A stretch of 64,000 nucleotides of DNA from Streptomyces globosus (GTDB taxonomy: Bacteria; Actinomycetota; Actinomycetes; Streptomycetales; Streptomycetaceae), in the NCBI RefSeq assembly GCF_003325375.1, contig NZ_CP030862.1, positions 2,731,501 to 2,795,500 of the forward strand. Reading direction: 5' to 3'. The position numbers were made by a program, and so were the translations under genes. The notes under the pieces were generated by a model that saw nothing but the letters and a program-made list of their open reading frames with translations, searched no databases and had not been told where the DNA came from. This document shows positions 54,337-63,352 of this stretch, in pieces. Within the stretch, counting starts at the first letter, position 1. Each line of letters begins with the position of its first letter.

Positions 54337-54876
54337 TCAGGCGCCGAGCCCGTACCCGTACCCCTGGAGGCCCTGGCGGAGGGCCCGCAGCGCGTAGTGC
54401 GTGCGGGACTTGACCGTTCCGGCGGGGATCCCCAGCTCGGCGGCGGCCTCGGCGACCGAGCGGTCGCGGAAGTACACCTCCAGCAGCACCTCCCGGTGCT
54501 CCGGCCCCAGCGAGCCGACGGCGCGCCGGACGTCGATGGCCGTCACGGACCCCGCCACCCCGTCCTCGGGGGCGGGCGCCTGCTCCAGGGCGTCCGCGTC
54601 GACCTCCTGCGGCCGCGAGAGGCGGGCCCGGCGGGCGTCGATCGCGAGGCGCCGCGCGACGGTGAAGAGCCAGGGCCGCATGGACGCATGGCCGCTCGCC
54701 AGCGCCTCCGGGTGCTGCCAGGCCCGTACGAGCGTCTCCTGGACGAGGTCCTCGGCGCGCTGGGCGTCCCCGGAGGTGAGCCCGAGCAGCAGGCCGAACA
54801 GGGCCCGCCCGTGTTCGCGCTGGAGTTCGGCCAGCGCCTCGGGGGCCGTGCGCGCAAGGGTGGGGGAGAGGGGCAC
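54337..54876 (-). CDS. ECF-subfamily RNA polymerase sigma factor
   Basis: A 179-residue extracytoplasmic-function sigma factor. Region 2 has GRALFGLLLGLTSGDAQRAE, the -10-binding LVQETLVRAWQHPEALASGH and SMRPWLFTVARRLAIDARRA. A linker of about 35 residues follows. Region 4 has SLGPEHREVLLEVYFRDRSV and AEAAAELGIPAGTVKSRTHY, with the helix-turn-helix, then ALRALRQGLQGYGYGLGA. I chose GTG 54876 because AAGGAGG lies five bases upstream; the frame extends to an ATG at 54924. Usually an anti-sigma gene follows such a factor; none is seen here, as the next minus-strand gene is an unrelated hypothetical. Confidence 0.9.
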   Translation of the reverse strand: MPLSPTLARTAPEALAELQREHGRALFGLLLGLTSGDAQRAEDLVQETLVRAWQHPEALASGHASMRPWLFTVARRLAIDARRARLSRPQEVDADALEQAPAPEDGVAGSVTAIDVRRAVGSLGPEHREVLLEVYFRDRSVAEAAAELGIPAGTVKSRTHYALRALRQGLQGYGYGLGA

Positions 54877-55177
54877 GAGGGCCTCCTTCCTGGGGCCGTC
54901 CGGGTCCGACGCACCCACCCTCACCTGCGCCGGGCGCCCCGTGAACCGTCAGGCAGCGGTCTTGCGCCCAAGCGCCCGGGACGCCCGGTGGGCGGCCGCC
55001 CGGGCCGGTGAGCGGTCGCCGAACGGTCGAACGGTGCGGTGAACGGCCCCCTGTCGGTGTGGCCGGCGGTGCGGTCGGGATGCGGCCGTGGATGCGGCCG
55101 GCCGGCTCCTTCCGACGCGCAGCACCTCCCTCCATGAATTAAAAGGTGATCAGATAGTCGTATTAATTGGAGAGAGA
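54877..55177. other. Intergenic region upstream of sigma factor and CapA genes
   Basis: No gene is supported here. The right part, near 55135-55175, is unusually A+T-rich for this genome (GAATTAAAAGG, TATTAATTGG) and probably includes the promoter and ribosome site of the CapA-like gene. Confidence 0.5.
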
Positions 55178-56386
55178 GTGGCGCCCATGACCCCGCGCAC
55201 CCGCAAGGCCCTCGCGCTCCTGTCCGCCGCCCTGCTGTCGGCTGCCACCGCGGCCGCCTGCTCGGCCGGACGCACCCCGCCCGCCCGCCTCGGCGACGCA
55301 CACCCCCCGCCCTCCCGCGCCGCCGGCCCGACCGCGACCCCCGCACGCGGATTCACACTCGTCGCGAGCGGCGACGTCCTGCCACACGACTCGGTCATCA
55401 AGCAGGCCGCGGCCGACGCCGACGGGGCCGGCCACGACTTCCGGCCGATGTTCTCCCACGTCAAGCCGCTCGTCTCCGCCGCCGACCTCGCCCTGTGCCA
55501 CATGGAGACCGTCTACGGCCCCGACGGCGGCCCCTTCACCGGCTACCCCGCCTTCCAGTCCCCGCCCGAAGTCGCCGACGGCCTCAAGGACGCCGGCTAC
55601 GACGGCTGCTCGACCGCCTCGAACCACACCCTCGACGCCGGAGCCGAAGGCGTGGCGCGCACCCTCGACCGCTTCGACCGGGTCGGCCTGCGCCACGCAG
55701 GATCGGCCCGCACGGCAGCCGAGGCGGCCGCACCCACCCTCTACACCGCGGGCTCGGCCACGGTCGCCCACCTCGCCTACACGTACGACACCAACGGGTA
55801 CCCGATGCCCGAGGGCAGGCCGTGGGCCGTCAACCTCATGGACAAGGACAAGATCGTCGCGGACGCCCGGGCGGCCCGCACGGCCGGCGCCGACGTCGTC
55901 CTGGTCAGCCTGCACTGGGGCACCGAGTGGCAGACCGCGCCGGACGAGCGGCAGCTCTCCCTCGGCAGGGAGCTGACCGCCTCCCGGACCGGCGGCCGCC
56001 CCGACATCGACCTGATCCTCGGCACGCACGCCCACGTCCCGCAGGCCTACGAGAAGGTCAACGGCACCTGGATCGTCTACGGCATGGGCGACCAGGTCGC
56101 CGGCGAGATGTTCAACCACTCCGGCGACCGGGACCTGCGCGGCAACTACGGCTCCCTCGCCCGCTTCACCTTCGCCCCGCCGGCCGCGGCAGGCGGGCGC
56201 TGGCAGGTCGCCAAGGCCGAGTTCGTCCCCCAGATGATGGACCTGTCCGCCGGGAAGGTCGTCAACCTGCCGGCCGCCCTCGCCGAGGACCCCGACGACA
56301 CCGCCTACCGCCGCGCCCGCGACACCGTCAGCGAGGCGGTCCTGGGCCGCGGCGCCGCCGCACACGGCCTCACCATGGGACGCTGA
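55178..56386 (+). CDS. CapA-family (poly-gamma-glutamate synthesis-like) lipoprotein
   Basis: The start is GTG 55178, just after GGAGAG, or ATG 55187 nine bases later; about 400 residues either way. A lipoprotein signal (LLSAALLSAATAAACSAG) anchors it outside. The CapA/metallophosphatase fold begins FTLVASGDVLPHDSVIKQAA. ADLALCHMETVYGP, DGCSTASNHTLDAGAEGVAR with the N-H pair, VVLVSLHWGTEWQTAPDERQ and DLILGTHAHVPQAYEKVNGT supply metal ligands. GTWIVYGMGDQVAG is the final core strand. In Bacillus, CapA takes part in polyglutamate export. In Streptomyces the family is widespread with no known polymer, so a wall-related phosphatase-like role is only a guess. Confidence 0.9.
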   Translation: MAPMTPRTRKALALLSAALLSAATAAACSAGRTPPARLGDAHPPPSRAAGPTATPARGFTLVASGDVLPHDSVIKQAAADADGAGHDFRPMFSHVKPLVSAADLALCHMETVYGPDGGPFTGYPAFQSPPEVADGLKDAGYDGCSTASNHTLDAGAEGVARTLDRFDRVGLRHAGSARTAAEAAAPTLYTAGSATVAHLAYTYDTNGYPMPEGRPWAVNLMDKDKIVADARAARTAGADVVLVSLHWGTEWQTAPDERQLSLGRELTASRTGGRPDIDLILGTHAHVPQAYEKVNGTWIVYGMGDQVAGEMFNHSGDRDLRGNYGSLARFTFAPPAAAGGRWQVAKAEFVPQMMDLSAGKVVNLPAALAEDPDDTAYRRARDTVSEAVLGRGAAAHGLTMGR

Positions 56387-56491
56387 CCGGGCCGCCCCCG
56401 GCCGGGACGGGCACGCTCCCCGCCCCTCACCCTCCCGGGGGACCGGCTGCTCGCCGCGCGGACCGCGGCCCGGCTCCCTAGAGTGCGAACC

Positions 56492-59400
56492 ATGAGTGCC
56501 ACGACGGAGCAGACCCGGGGGACCCGGAACCGCTTCCTGAACCGGGTTCCCGACGGGTTCGCCGCGTTCTTCGGCGCCCTCGGCCTGTTCTGCGCCGTCC
56601 TGGCGCTCTCGCCGGCGCTGCGCTACCTGCTGCGGCACGTCGTCCGCTTCCTCGACGACTACGTGGTCCCCGTCAGCGAGAACCTCGCCTACGCGGTCTT
56701 CCTCTTCCTCCTCGCCGCCGCGCTCGGCACCCGCAAGAAGGTCGCCTGGTGGATCGTCGTCGCCTACCTGGTCCTGCTGGTCGCCGTCGACGTCCTGCTC
56801 CTCGCGGACGGCTGGTACTGGATCGGCGGCCCCTCCCTCGTCATCGCCGTCGCCGCCCTGGCTCTGCTGACCGCCGCCCGCAGCGAGTTCTACGCCGCCT
56901 CCCGCCCCGGAGCGTTCTGGCGGGCCCTGCTCGTCCTCGGGCTCGGCCTGCTCGCCGCCGTCCTCCTCGGCTGGGCGCTCGTCGCCCTGTTCCCCGGCAC
57001 CCTGCCCCGCGGCCAGTGGCTGGACTGGGCCGCCAAGCAGGTCTTCGGCGGCCTGTTCTCGGCCCGCGAGTTCGGCGGCCGGCCGCCTCGGCCCCTGTCC
57101 TTCCTGCTCGGCCTGTTCGGCGCGCTCGCCCTGCTGGGCGCCGCAGCCACCCTCTTCCGCTCCCAGCGCATGACCGCCGCCCTCCACGGCGACGAAGAGC
57201 CCCGCATCCGCGCGCTGCTCGGCGCGTACGGCCGCTCCGACTCCCTCGGCTACTTCGCCACCCGGCGCGACAAGGCCGTCGTCTTCGCCCCCAACGGCAG
57301 GGCCTGCGTCACCTACCGCGTCGAGGCGGGCGTCTGCCTCGCCAGCGGCGACCCGGTGGGCGACCCGGCCGCCTGGACCCCGGCCATCGACGCCTGGCTC
57401 GCCGTCGCCCGCCGCCACGGCTGGCAGCCCGCCGTCATGGGCGCCTCCGAGGACGGCGCCACCGCCTACGCCCGGTCCGGGCTCAGCGCCCTCCAACTCG
57501 GCGACGAGGCCATCCTGCACGTCGCCCACTTCGACCTCGACGGCCGCGACATGCGCGTCACCCGCCAGGCCGTGAGCCGCGTCCGCCGCGCCGGGGCCAC
57601 CACCTCCATCCGCCGCCACTCCGCTCTGTCCGACGAGGAGATGCAGCGCATCATCGACCGCGCCGACACCTGGCGCGACACCGAGACGGAGCGGGGCTTC
57701 TCCATGGCACTCGACCGGCTCGGCGACCCCGCCGACGGCGACTGCCTGCTCGTCGAGGCCTTCGACGCCGACGGCGAGCTCATCGCCCTGCTGTCCTTCG
57801 TCCCCTGGGGCAAGGACGGCATCTCCCTCGACCTGATGCGCCGCGACCGCAACGCCCCCAACGGCGTCATGGAGTTCATGGTCGCCCAGCTGTGCGCCGC
57901 CGCCCCCGGCCTGGGCGTGCGCCGGATCTCGCTGAACTTCGCCGTCTTCCGCTCCGCCTTCGAGGAGGGCGGCCGGATCGGCGCCGGCCCCGTCCTGAGA
58001 CTCTGGCGCCGGCTGCTGCTGTTCTTCTCCCGCTGGTGGCAGCTGGAGGCCCTCTACCGCTCGAACGTCAAGTACGGCCCCGAGTGGTACCCGCGGTTCC
58101 TCTGCTACCAGGACGCCGGCTCGCTCGCCCGGGTCAGCCTGGCCTCCGGTATCGCCGAGGGCTTCGTCTCCGTGCCCAGCCTGCGCAAGCTGTGGGGCAA
58201 CGGCCACCCCAAGGGCGTCACCGCCCCCGCGAACACCGCCGGGCTGCCCCCGCTCGACACCCTCGGCCTCGACACGGCCGACGGGCAGGGCGGCCCGGCC
58301 CTCCCGGCCGAGCGGCTGCCCGAGCAGGTCCGCGTCCGCCACGCCAAGCTCGACCGGCTGCGCGCCGCCGGCGTCGACCCCTACCCCGTCGGCATCGCCG
58401 CCCGCACCCACACGGCGTCGGAGCTGCCGACCGCCCACCCCGGCCTGCCGCCCGGGGCCCGCAGCGACGGCCCCGCCACCCTCGCCGGGCGGATCATGGT
58501 CGTCCGCGACCTCGGCGGCGTCGTCTTCGCCGTCCTGCGCGACTGGTCCGGCGACATCCAGCTGATGCTCACCCGGGACGAGAGCGGCCCCGCCGTCCTC
58601 GACTCTTTCACCTCCCAGGTCGACTTCGGCGACCACGTCACCGCCACCGGCCGCATGGGGGCGAGCAAGTCCGGCGAGCCCTCCCTCCTCGTGGAGTCCT
58701 GGCAGCTCACCGGCAAGTGCCTGCGCCCCCTGCCCGACAAGCGCAAGGGCCTCGCCGACCCCGAGGCCCGCGTCCGCCGCCGCTACCTCGACCTCGTCGC
58801 CAGCCCCGAGGCCCGCGACGTCGTGCGGGCCCGCTCGACCGCCGTACAGGCCCTTCGGCACGGCCTGCTGGAGCGCGGCTTCCTGGAGGTCGAGACCCCG
58901 ATGCTCCAGCAGATCCACGGCGGCGCCAACGCCCGCCCCTTCCGGACCCACATCAACGCCTACGACCTCGACCTGTACCTGCGCATCGCACCCGAGCTGT
59001 ACCTCAAGCGGCTGTGCGTCGGCGGCATGGAGAAGGTCTTCGAGATGGGCCGCACCTTCCGCAACGAAGGCGTCTCCTACAAGCACAACCCCGAGTTCAC
59101 GATGCTGGAGGCCTACCAGGCCTTCGCCGACTACGACGTGATGCTCGACCTGACCCGCGAGCTCATCCAGGGCGCCGCCACCGCCGCCTTCGGCTCGCCG
59201 ATCGCCCACAAGACCGGCCCCGACGGCAGGCTGGCCGTCCACGACATCTCCGGCACCTGGCCCGTCAAGACCCTGTACGGAGCGGTCAGCGAGGCCCTCG
59301 GCGAAGCCGTCGACGCCGACACCCCGGAAGCCGTGCTGCGCCGGCTGTGCGACCGCGCCGGGGTGCCCCACACCCCCGCCGACACCCGCGGAGACATCGT

Positions 59401-59797
59401 CCTGGAGATGTACGAGCGGCTCGTCGAGGAGAAGACCACCCTGCCCACCTTCTACAAGGACTTCCCCACCGACGTCTCCCCGCTGACCCGGCAGCACCGG
59501 CGCGATCCGCGCCTGGCCGAGCGCTGGGACCTCGTCGCCTTCGGGACCGAACTGGGCACGGCCTACTCGGAGCTGACCGACCCCGTCGAGCAGCGGCGCC
59601 GGCTCACCGCCCAGTCGCTGCTCGCCGCGGGCGGCGACCCGGAGGCGATGGAACTCGACGAGGACTTCCTCGACGCCCTGGAGTACGCGATGCCGCCCAC
59701 CGGCGGGCTCGGCATCGGAGTGGACCGCCTCGTCATGTTCCTCACCGGTCTGACGATCCGCGAGACGCTGCCGTTCCCGCTCGTGCGGCGCGGCTGA
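56492..59797 (+). CDS. lysX: Bifunctional lysylphosphatidylglycerol synthetase / lysyl-tRNA synthetase LysX
   Basis: This 1101-residue fusion is found in actinobacteria. The N-terminal region (to about 230) has several membrane spans (FAAFFGALGLFCAVLALSPA, VVAYLVLLVAVDVLLLADGW). An MprF-like lysyl transferase domain (about 230-560) includes GYFATRRDKAVVFAPNGRAC and FDADGELIALLSFVPWGKDG. The C-terminal half is a class II lysyl-tRNA synthetase. It has an OB domain (TLAGRIMVVRDLGGVVFAVL), motif 1 (GFLEVETPMLQQIHGGANAR), motif 2 (EKVFEMGRTFRNEGVSYKHN) and motif 3 (GGLGIGVDRLVMFLTGL). It charges tRNA with lysine and moves the lysine onto phosphatidylglycerol, lowering surface charge and cationic peptide sensitivity. 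A separate lysS is expected elsewhere. Confidence 0.95.
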   Translation: MSATTEQTRGTRNRFLNRVPDGFAAFFGALGLFCAVLALSPALRYLLRHVVRFLDDYVVPVSENLAYAVFLFLLAAALGTRKKVAWWIVVAYLVLLVAVDVLLLADGWYWIGGPSLVIAVAALALLTAARSEFYAASRPGAFWRALLVLGLGLLAAVLLGWALVALFPGTLPRGQWLDWAAKQVFGGLFSAREFGGRPPRPLSFLLGLFGALALLGAAATLFRSQRMTAALHGDEEPRIRALLGAYGRSDSLGYFATRRDKAVVFAPNGRACVTYRVEAGVCLASGDPVGDPAAWTPAIDAWLAVARRHGWQPAVMGASEDGATAYARSGLSALQLGDEAILHVAHFDLDGRDMRVTRQAVSRVRRAGATTSIRRHSALSDEEMQRIIDRADTWRDTETERGFSMALDRLGDPADGDCLLVEAFDADGELIALLSFVPWGKDGISLDLMRRDRNAPNGVMEFMVAQLCAAAPGLGVRRISLNFAVFRSAFEEGGRIGAGPVLRLWRRLLLFFSRWWQLEALYRSNVKYGPEWYPRFLCYQDAGSLARVSLASGIAEGFVSVPSLRKLWGNGHPKGVTAPANTAGLPPLDTLGLDTADGQGGPALPAERLPEQVRVRHAKLDRLRAAGVDPYPVGIAARTHTASELPTAHPGLPPGARSDGPATLAGRIMVVRDLGGVVFAVLRDWSGDIQLMLTRDESGPAVLDSFTSQVDFGDHVTATGRMGASKSGEPSLLVESWQLTGKCLRPLPDKRKGLADPEARVRRRYLDLVASPEARDVVRARSTAVQALRHGLLERGFLEVETPMLQQIHGGANARPFRTHINAYDLDLYLRIAPELYLKRLCVGGMEKVFEMGRTFRNEGVSYKHNPEFTMLEAYQAFADYDVMLDLTRELIQGAATAAFGSPIAHKTGPDGRLAVHDISGTWPVKTLYGAVSEALGEAVDADTPEAVLRRLCDRAGVPHTPADTRGDIVLEMYERLVEEKTTLPTFYKDFPTDVSPLTRQHRRDPRLAERWDLVAFGTELGTAYSELTDPVEQRRRLTAQSLLAAGGDPEAMELDEDFLDALEYAMPPTGGLGIGVDRLVMFLTGLTIRETLPFPLVRRG

Positions 59798-59867
59798 TCG
59801 GGTGAGGGCGCGCGGCCTCCTCCGCGCTTCTCGACATCCCGGCCGGTCTCGTTGATACGTAGGAGTA

Positions 59868-60791
59868 ATGAAAAATGACGAGCCGACAGTCGGGCGGCGC
59901 GTACTCCTGCGCACCGCAGTCTTCCTCGGGATCGCCACGGCCTCCGGACTCCTGGCCTCCGGCGAGTCCGGCCCGCCCGGCACCGGCGCCGCGGGCGGAA
60001 CCCCCCGGGGCGGGGGAGCCGCCGGAGCCGCGGGCGCCGCCGGACCCGGCCCGGGGGGCGCGGCCGGGCCCGGAGGAGTCCCCGCCGTCCGGCCGCAGAC
60101 CCCCGGCCGCACCTCCTACCGGCTGGCCCCCATGACCGCCGAGGCGCCGGTGCGCCCTCCGGCCGCCAGGCCCGCTGTCCGCACCCGGCCCATCCTGGAG
60201 CTCGACCCGGCCGCGGCCGCCCGCAGCTCGATGGTCCTCACCTTCGACGACGGCCCCGACCCCCGCTACACCCCCGGCATCCTCGACACCCTCGCCCGGT
60301 ACGGCGTCCGCGCCATGTTCTTCGTGTGCGGCGAGATGGCCGCCGAGAACCGCGACCTGGTGCGCAGGATGGCCGCGGAGGGCCACCTCATCGGCAACCA
60401 CACCTGGTCCCACCCCCTCATCCCCAGCCTGAGCAGGCCCGGCCTCGCCTCCGAGATCGGCCGGACCAGCGAGGTCGTCGAGAAGACCGTCGGCGCCCCG
60501 CCCCTGTGGTTCCGGGCGCCGTACGGCGCATGGAACCGGGCCGCCTTCGAGATCGGCGCCGAACTGGGCATGGAGCCGCTCGCCTGGACCGTCGACAGCC
60601 TCGACTGGACGGAACCGGGCACCTCCGTGATCGTCTCCCGCGTCCTGAGGGGCGCCGCACCCGGGGTGATCGTCCTCTCGCACGACGCCGGCGGCGACCG
60701 CACGCAGAGCGTCCACGCCCTCGCCACCTACCTGCCGCAGCTCCTGAACCGCGGCTACCGCATGACCCTGCCCGTGCTGCCGTCCCGCTGA
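59868..60791 (+). CDS. Polysaccharide deacetylase (NodB family), exported
   Basis: A 307-residue protein. ATG 59868 lies after AGGAG. The N-terminus EPTVGRRVLLRTAVFLGIA carries an RR-like signal for export, followed by a Gly/Ala/Pro linker to residue 85. The NodB domain has all five motifs: LTFDDGPDPRYTPG (catalytic and metal Asp), GNHTWSHPLIPSLS (metal His pair), WFRAPYGAWN, TVDSLDWTEPG and IVLSHDAGGDRTQS. It removes N-acetyl groups from a glycan such as peptidoglycan or chitin-like polymers. It follows lysX by 70 bases and may share its envelope-stress context. Confidence 0.92.
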   Translation: MKNDEPTVGRRVLLRTAVFLGIATASGLLASGESGPPGTGAAGGTPRGGGAAGAAGAAGPGPGGAAGPGGVPAVRPQTPGRTSYRLAPMTAEAPVRPPAARPAVRTRPILELDPAAAARSSMVLTFDDGPDPRYTPGILDTLARYGVRAMFFVCGEMAAENRDLVRRMAAEGHLIGNHTWSHPLIPSLSRPGLASEIGRTSEVVEKTVGAPPLWFRAPYGAWNRAAFEIGAELGMEPLAWTVDSLDWTEPGTSVIVSRVLRGAAPGVIVLSHDAGGDRTQSVHALATYLPQLLNRGYRMTLPVLPSR

Positions 60792-60828
60792 GGAAACGTA
60801 TCCCCAGCGGGGCGGGGGCGCCCGCGGC

Positions 60829-61515
60829 TCAGCGGGCCTCGACCATGCGGGCGAACACGACGACGTTGCCGTCGTAGCCCCGCGCCTTCGAGTAGCCGCC
60901 GCCGCACGTGATCACCCGGAGCTCGGGCAGGCCGGTGTCCCCGTACACCCGGGCTCCGGGGAACGTCTCCTTCGAGAACACCTCCACGCCGTACACCTCG
61001 AACACCGCCGTGCGCCCGTCGTAGCGGTCGACCTCGACGCGGTCGCCCTTGCGCAGGGCGCCCAGCCCGTAGAACACCGCCGGGCCCCGCTCGTTGTCGA
61101 CGTGGCCCACGACGACGGCCGAGCCGCGCTGGCCCGGCGCGATCCCGTTCAGGTACCAGCCGGCCAGGTTCGGATCCTGGGCCGGAGGGGCCTCGATCCA
61201 GCCCTGCGCGTCCAGCCCCACCGTCATCACCGGGGCGTCCACCCTGATCTGCGGAATCCGGATGCGCTGGACCGACGAGTGCTCCAGCTCCGCGACACCC
61301 GCCGGCAGCGCCGCACCCGGCGGCAGCGGCATCGGCGCCTGCCCGTCCGACTGCCCGGCAGACGCCGACACCGCCGCGGCGGCCGCCGGCTGCGGCGGCC
61401 CTTCACCGGACTCGGCGCCGTTGCGCATCATGGCGAGGCCGCTGAGCATGACCAGCGCGAGCACGCCCCAGGGGGAGCGTCTCCTCGGCCGCTGCTCACT
61501 CTCGTCCTCGGTCAT
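60829..61515 (-). CDS. Class F sortase
   Basis: A 228-residue membrane-anchored transpeptidase. A basic cytosolic start (DESEQRPRRRSPWG) and one span (VLALVMLSGLAM) are followed by an Ala/Pro linker. The sortase domain runs from about 90: RIRIPQIRVDAPVMTVGLDA, then the catalytic His in SAVVVGHVDNERGPAVFYGL, the catalytic Cys in LRVITCGGGYS and an Arg in KARGYDGNVVVFARM. Start ATG 61515 follows a GGGAGAG ribosome site. It would join surface proteins to the wall. The two secreted proteins nearby (61867 and 62573) are candidate substrates by position only. Confidence 0.92.
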   Translation of the reverse strand: MTEDESEQRPRRRSPWGVLALVMLSGLAMMRNGAESGEGPPQPAAAAAVSASAGQSDGQAPMPLPPGAALPAGVAELEHSSVQRIRIPQIRVDAPVMTVGLDAQGWIEAPPAQDPNLAGWYLNGIAPGQRGSAVVVGHVDNERGPAVFYGLGALRKGDRVEVDRYDGRTAVFEVYGVEVFSKETFPGARVYGDTGLPELRVITCGGGYSKARGYDGNVVVFARMVEAR

Positions 61516-61687
61516 GGCTCTCCCTTCCCGACGCGGGGGTCCCGGCCCGCGTTCCATCCCGCCCCTTCACGCCCTTCTCCACGCACGCTAAGCCCGCTCG
61601 CGCAAGACGGCGATCGGTGCCGGGCGAACGGGTGGCGGGGCCGGACGGGTTGCACCCGTCCGGGTATTCATCACACAAACTCCTGAC

Positions 61688-61699
61688 AGGTCATGACCT
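61688..61699. promoter_or_regulatory. Nested palindrome in the sortase/surface-protein intergenic region
   Basis: AGGTCATGACCT (61688-61699) is a perfect 12-bp palindrome. It lies inside a second, wider pair CCTGAC (61682-61687) and GTCAGG (61708-61713). The site sits between the divergent sortase and surface-protein genes and may be a shared operator. Confidence 0.45.
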
Positions 61700-61866
61700 G
61701 CGGATCCGTCAGGTACCGCGACCGGCCCGCGGCGTGTCGCTCAACCGTGCGGACCAAAGCCGGACATGCGCCGCTTGCGGTCCGACCTGAGGGTTCGTGA
61801 TGGGAGGCGTTCTCGTCGATCATCCCGGGCGACCGCTCCGGGGCGCTTTCCGCTGGAGGTTCCACC

Positions 61867-62397
61867 ATGCGTGTTCTGCGCGCTCTCACCGTGACCGCGG
61901 CGGCGTGCGTCGCCGTCGGTCTCAGTATTCCGGTCGCCTCGGCGAACCCGGCGGCGGGGCCGCCGGAGAGCGGGGGCCAGGGCGGCAACGGCGGCCGCGG
62001 CCCCAGCAACGTCTCCGTCACCCCGTACTCGGTGCACCAGGGGGCCACGATGCAGGTCAGCGCCGCCGGCTGCGGTCACGGCGGAACCGTTGCGTCGCCC
62101 GGCAACTTCTCGCCGGCGAACCTGTCGGCCGGGTCCGTCGGGTTCGCGACGGTACGGATCTTCAACCACGCGTCGCCCGGGACGCACACGCTGTCGGTCA
62201 AGTGCAACGACAGCAACCTGATCGCCACACACCGCTTCCAGATCCTCCACGGCCGCGGCGCCCAGGGCGGTCTCGGCGGCTCCTTCGGCCCCTCCGCCGC
62301 CGAGACCGCCATCGGCGCGGGCCTCGTCGGCGCCGCGGCCCTCGGCGCGGGCGTCCACGTCCTGCGGCGCCGCCGCCCCCACCGCAACCGGGCCTGA
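61867..62397 (+). CDS. Secreted surface-type protein, paralogue of the one at 62573
   Basis: A 176-residue protein with a clear signal peptide (MRVLRALTVTAAACVAVGLS...VASA), starting at ATG 61867 after GGAGG. The mature part has a Gly/Asn-rich start, then an Ig-like beta domain with two cysteines: VSVTPYSVHQGATMQVSAAG through VKCNDSNLIATHRFQI. Near the C-terminus come a hydrophobic span (AIGAGLVGAAALGAGVHVL) and a basic tail RRRRPHRNRA. This is the layout of a sortase substrate, but there is no LPxTG motif; SFGPSAAETA precedes the span. It is divergent from the sortase gene and probably part of the same surface system. Confidence 0.8.
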   Translation: MRVLRALTVTAAACVAVGLSIPVASANPAAGPPESGGQGGNGGRGPSNVSVTPYSVHQGATMQVSAAGCGHGGTVASPGNFSPANLSAGSVGFATVRIFNHASPGTHTLSVKCNDSNLIATHRFQILHGRGAQGGLGGSFGPSAAETAIGAGLVGAAALGAGVHVLRRRRPHRNRA

Positions 62398-62441
62398 CGA
62401 CCGGCCGACCTCCCCGGTCCCTGCCCGGAACACACGCCGGC

Positions 62442-62471
62442 CGCCCCGCATCCCGTACGGGATCCGGGGCG
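62442..62471. terminator. Terminator between convergent surface-protein genes
   Basis: CGCCCCG (62442-62448) pairs with CGGGGCG (62465-62471), enclosing a further perfect palindrome ATCCCGTACGGGAT. It lies between the two convergent stops (62397 and 62573). Confidence 0.7.
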
Positions 62472-62572
62472 ACCGGCTGTCGGCGGCCGCCCCGGGCGCG
62501 GCCGATGCCGTGCCTGCGTGGTGCGGTGCGGTGGCGCGGTGGTGCAGGCGTGGTGCCGCAAGAGGCGCCGCG

Positions 62573-63169
62573 TCAGTGGCGGTGGGCCGAGCCGCGGCGC
62601 CTCAGCGCGACGACGGTCCCTGCCGCGGCGGCCAGGAACAGGGCCGCGCCCGCGCCGAGTTCCGCGGCGTCCATCCCGGCGACGCTGCCGCCGAGCCCGC
62701 CCCGCACGCCGCGCGCCGCCGCCGACTCGGCGGGCGCCGTGGCGGTTCCGGTGCGCGGCGCGGCCGGCCGCTCGGCAGAGGTGGAGCTGGTCGTCGGCGT
62801 GGCCGTGCCGCCGGCGATGGTGAGGTCGGCGGAGCCGTTCTCGCCGTTGCAGGTGAACGTCACGGAGTAGACGGCTCCGCGGCGGGCGTCGCGGTCGACG
62901 GTCACGCGCGCCGTGCTGCCCCGGGCGATGCTCACGGTGTCGAAGACCCCGGAGGAGACGGTCGCGAAGGCGGCGTCGCAGCCGGTGACGGACAGCACCG
63001 TCTGGCCGCCCGGGGCGACCGTCGACGGGGTGATGGCGAAGCCGAAGGAAGTGATGGGCTGCGCCTCGGCCGCGATCGCGGCGGGCGCACCGAAGACGCC
63101 GAGCGCAAGGACGGCGCCCGCGGCGCCGGCGCCGAGCAGGGCAGTGGCGGAGCTGCGTATCGCACCCAT
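62573..63169 (-). CDS. Secreted surface-type protein, second copy
   Basis: A 198-residue protein from ATG 63169 (GGAG upstream). Signal peptide SSATALLGAGAAGAVLALGV up to AAIAA, then a beta domain like its neighbour: GFAITPSTVAPGGQTVLSVT, GCDAAFATVSSGVFD and AVYSVTFTCNGENGSADLTI, again with a cysteine pair. A Thr/Ser/Ala linker follows, then GGLGGSVAGMDAAELGAGAA, a span and RRRGSAHRH. It shares with the 61867 protein the order of signal, Ig-like domain, GG-L-GGS stretch, span and basic tail, so the two are paralogues. No LPxTG. Both are plausible clients of the class F sortase or simple membrane-tail proteins. Confidence 0.8.
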   Translation of the reverse strand: MGAIRSSATALLGAGAAGAVLALGVFGAPAAIAAEAQPITSFGFAITPSTVAPGGQTVLSVTGCDAAFATVSSGVFDTVSIARGSTARVTVDRDARRGAVYSVTFTCNGENGSADLTIAGGTATPTTSSTSAERPAAPRTGTATAPAESAAARGVRGGLGGSVAGMDAAELGAGAALFLAAAAGTVVALRRRGSAHRH

Positions 63170-63352
63170 GGAATGGTTCTCCGGATCCCGGGGAGCAGCC
63201 GCGGAACGGTTTCCGCCGGCGGTGGGGGATGCATCCCCGATGCCCGCCACGCTAGGCGCGGGCCCGCCTCCCCGCGATCAGGAGCGGGCGAATGGGGCAC
63301 ACTGCTGGGCCGAACCGGGGAGAGCGGGCCCCTCCCCGGTTTGGCGTGGCGC

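Noticed and set aside
55163..60112. 1649-codon minus-strand open frame opposite CapA and lysX
   Set aside because: It crosses two genes with clear domains on the plus strand and shows only low-complexity Gly/Ala/Val/Asp sequence.
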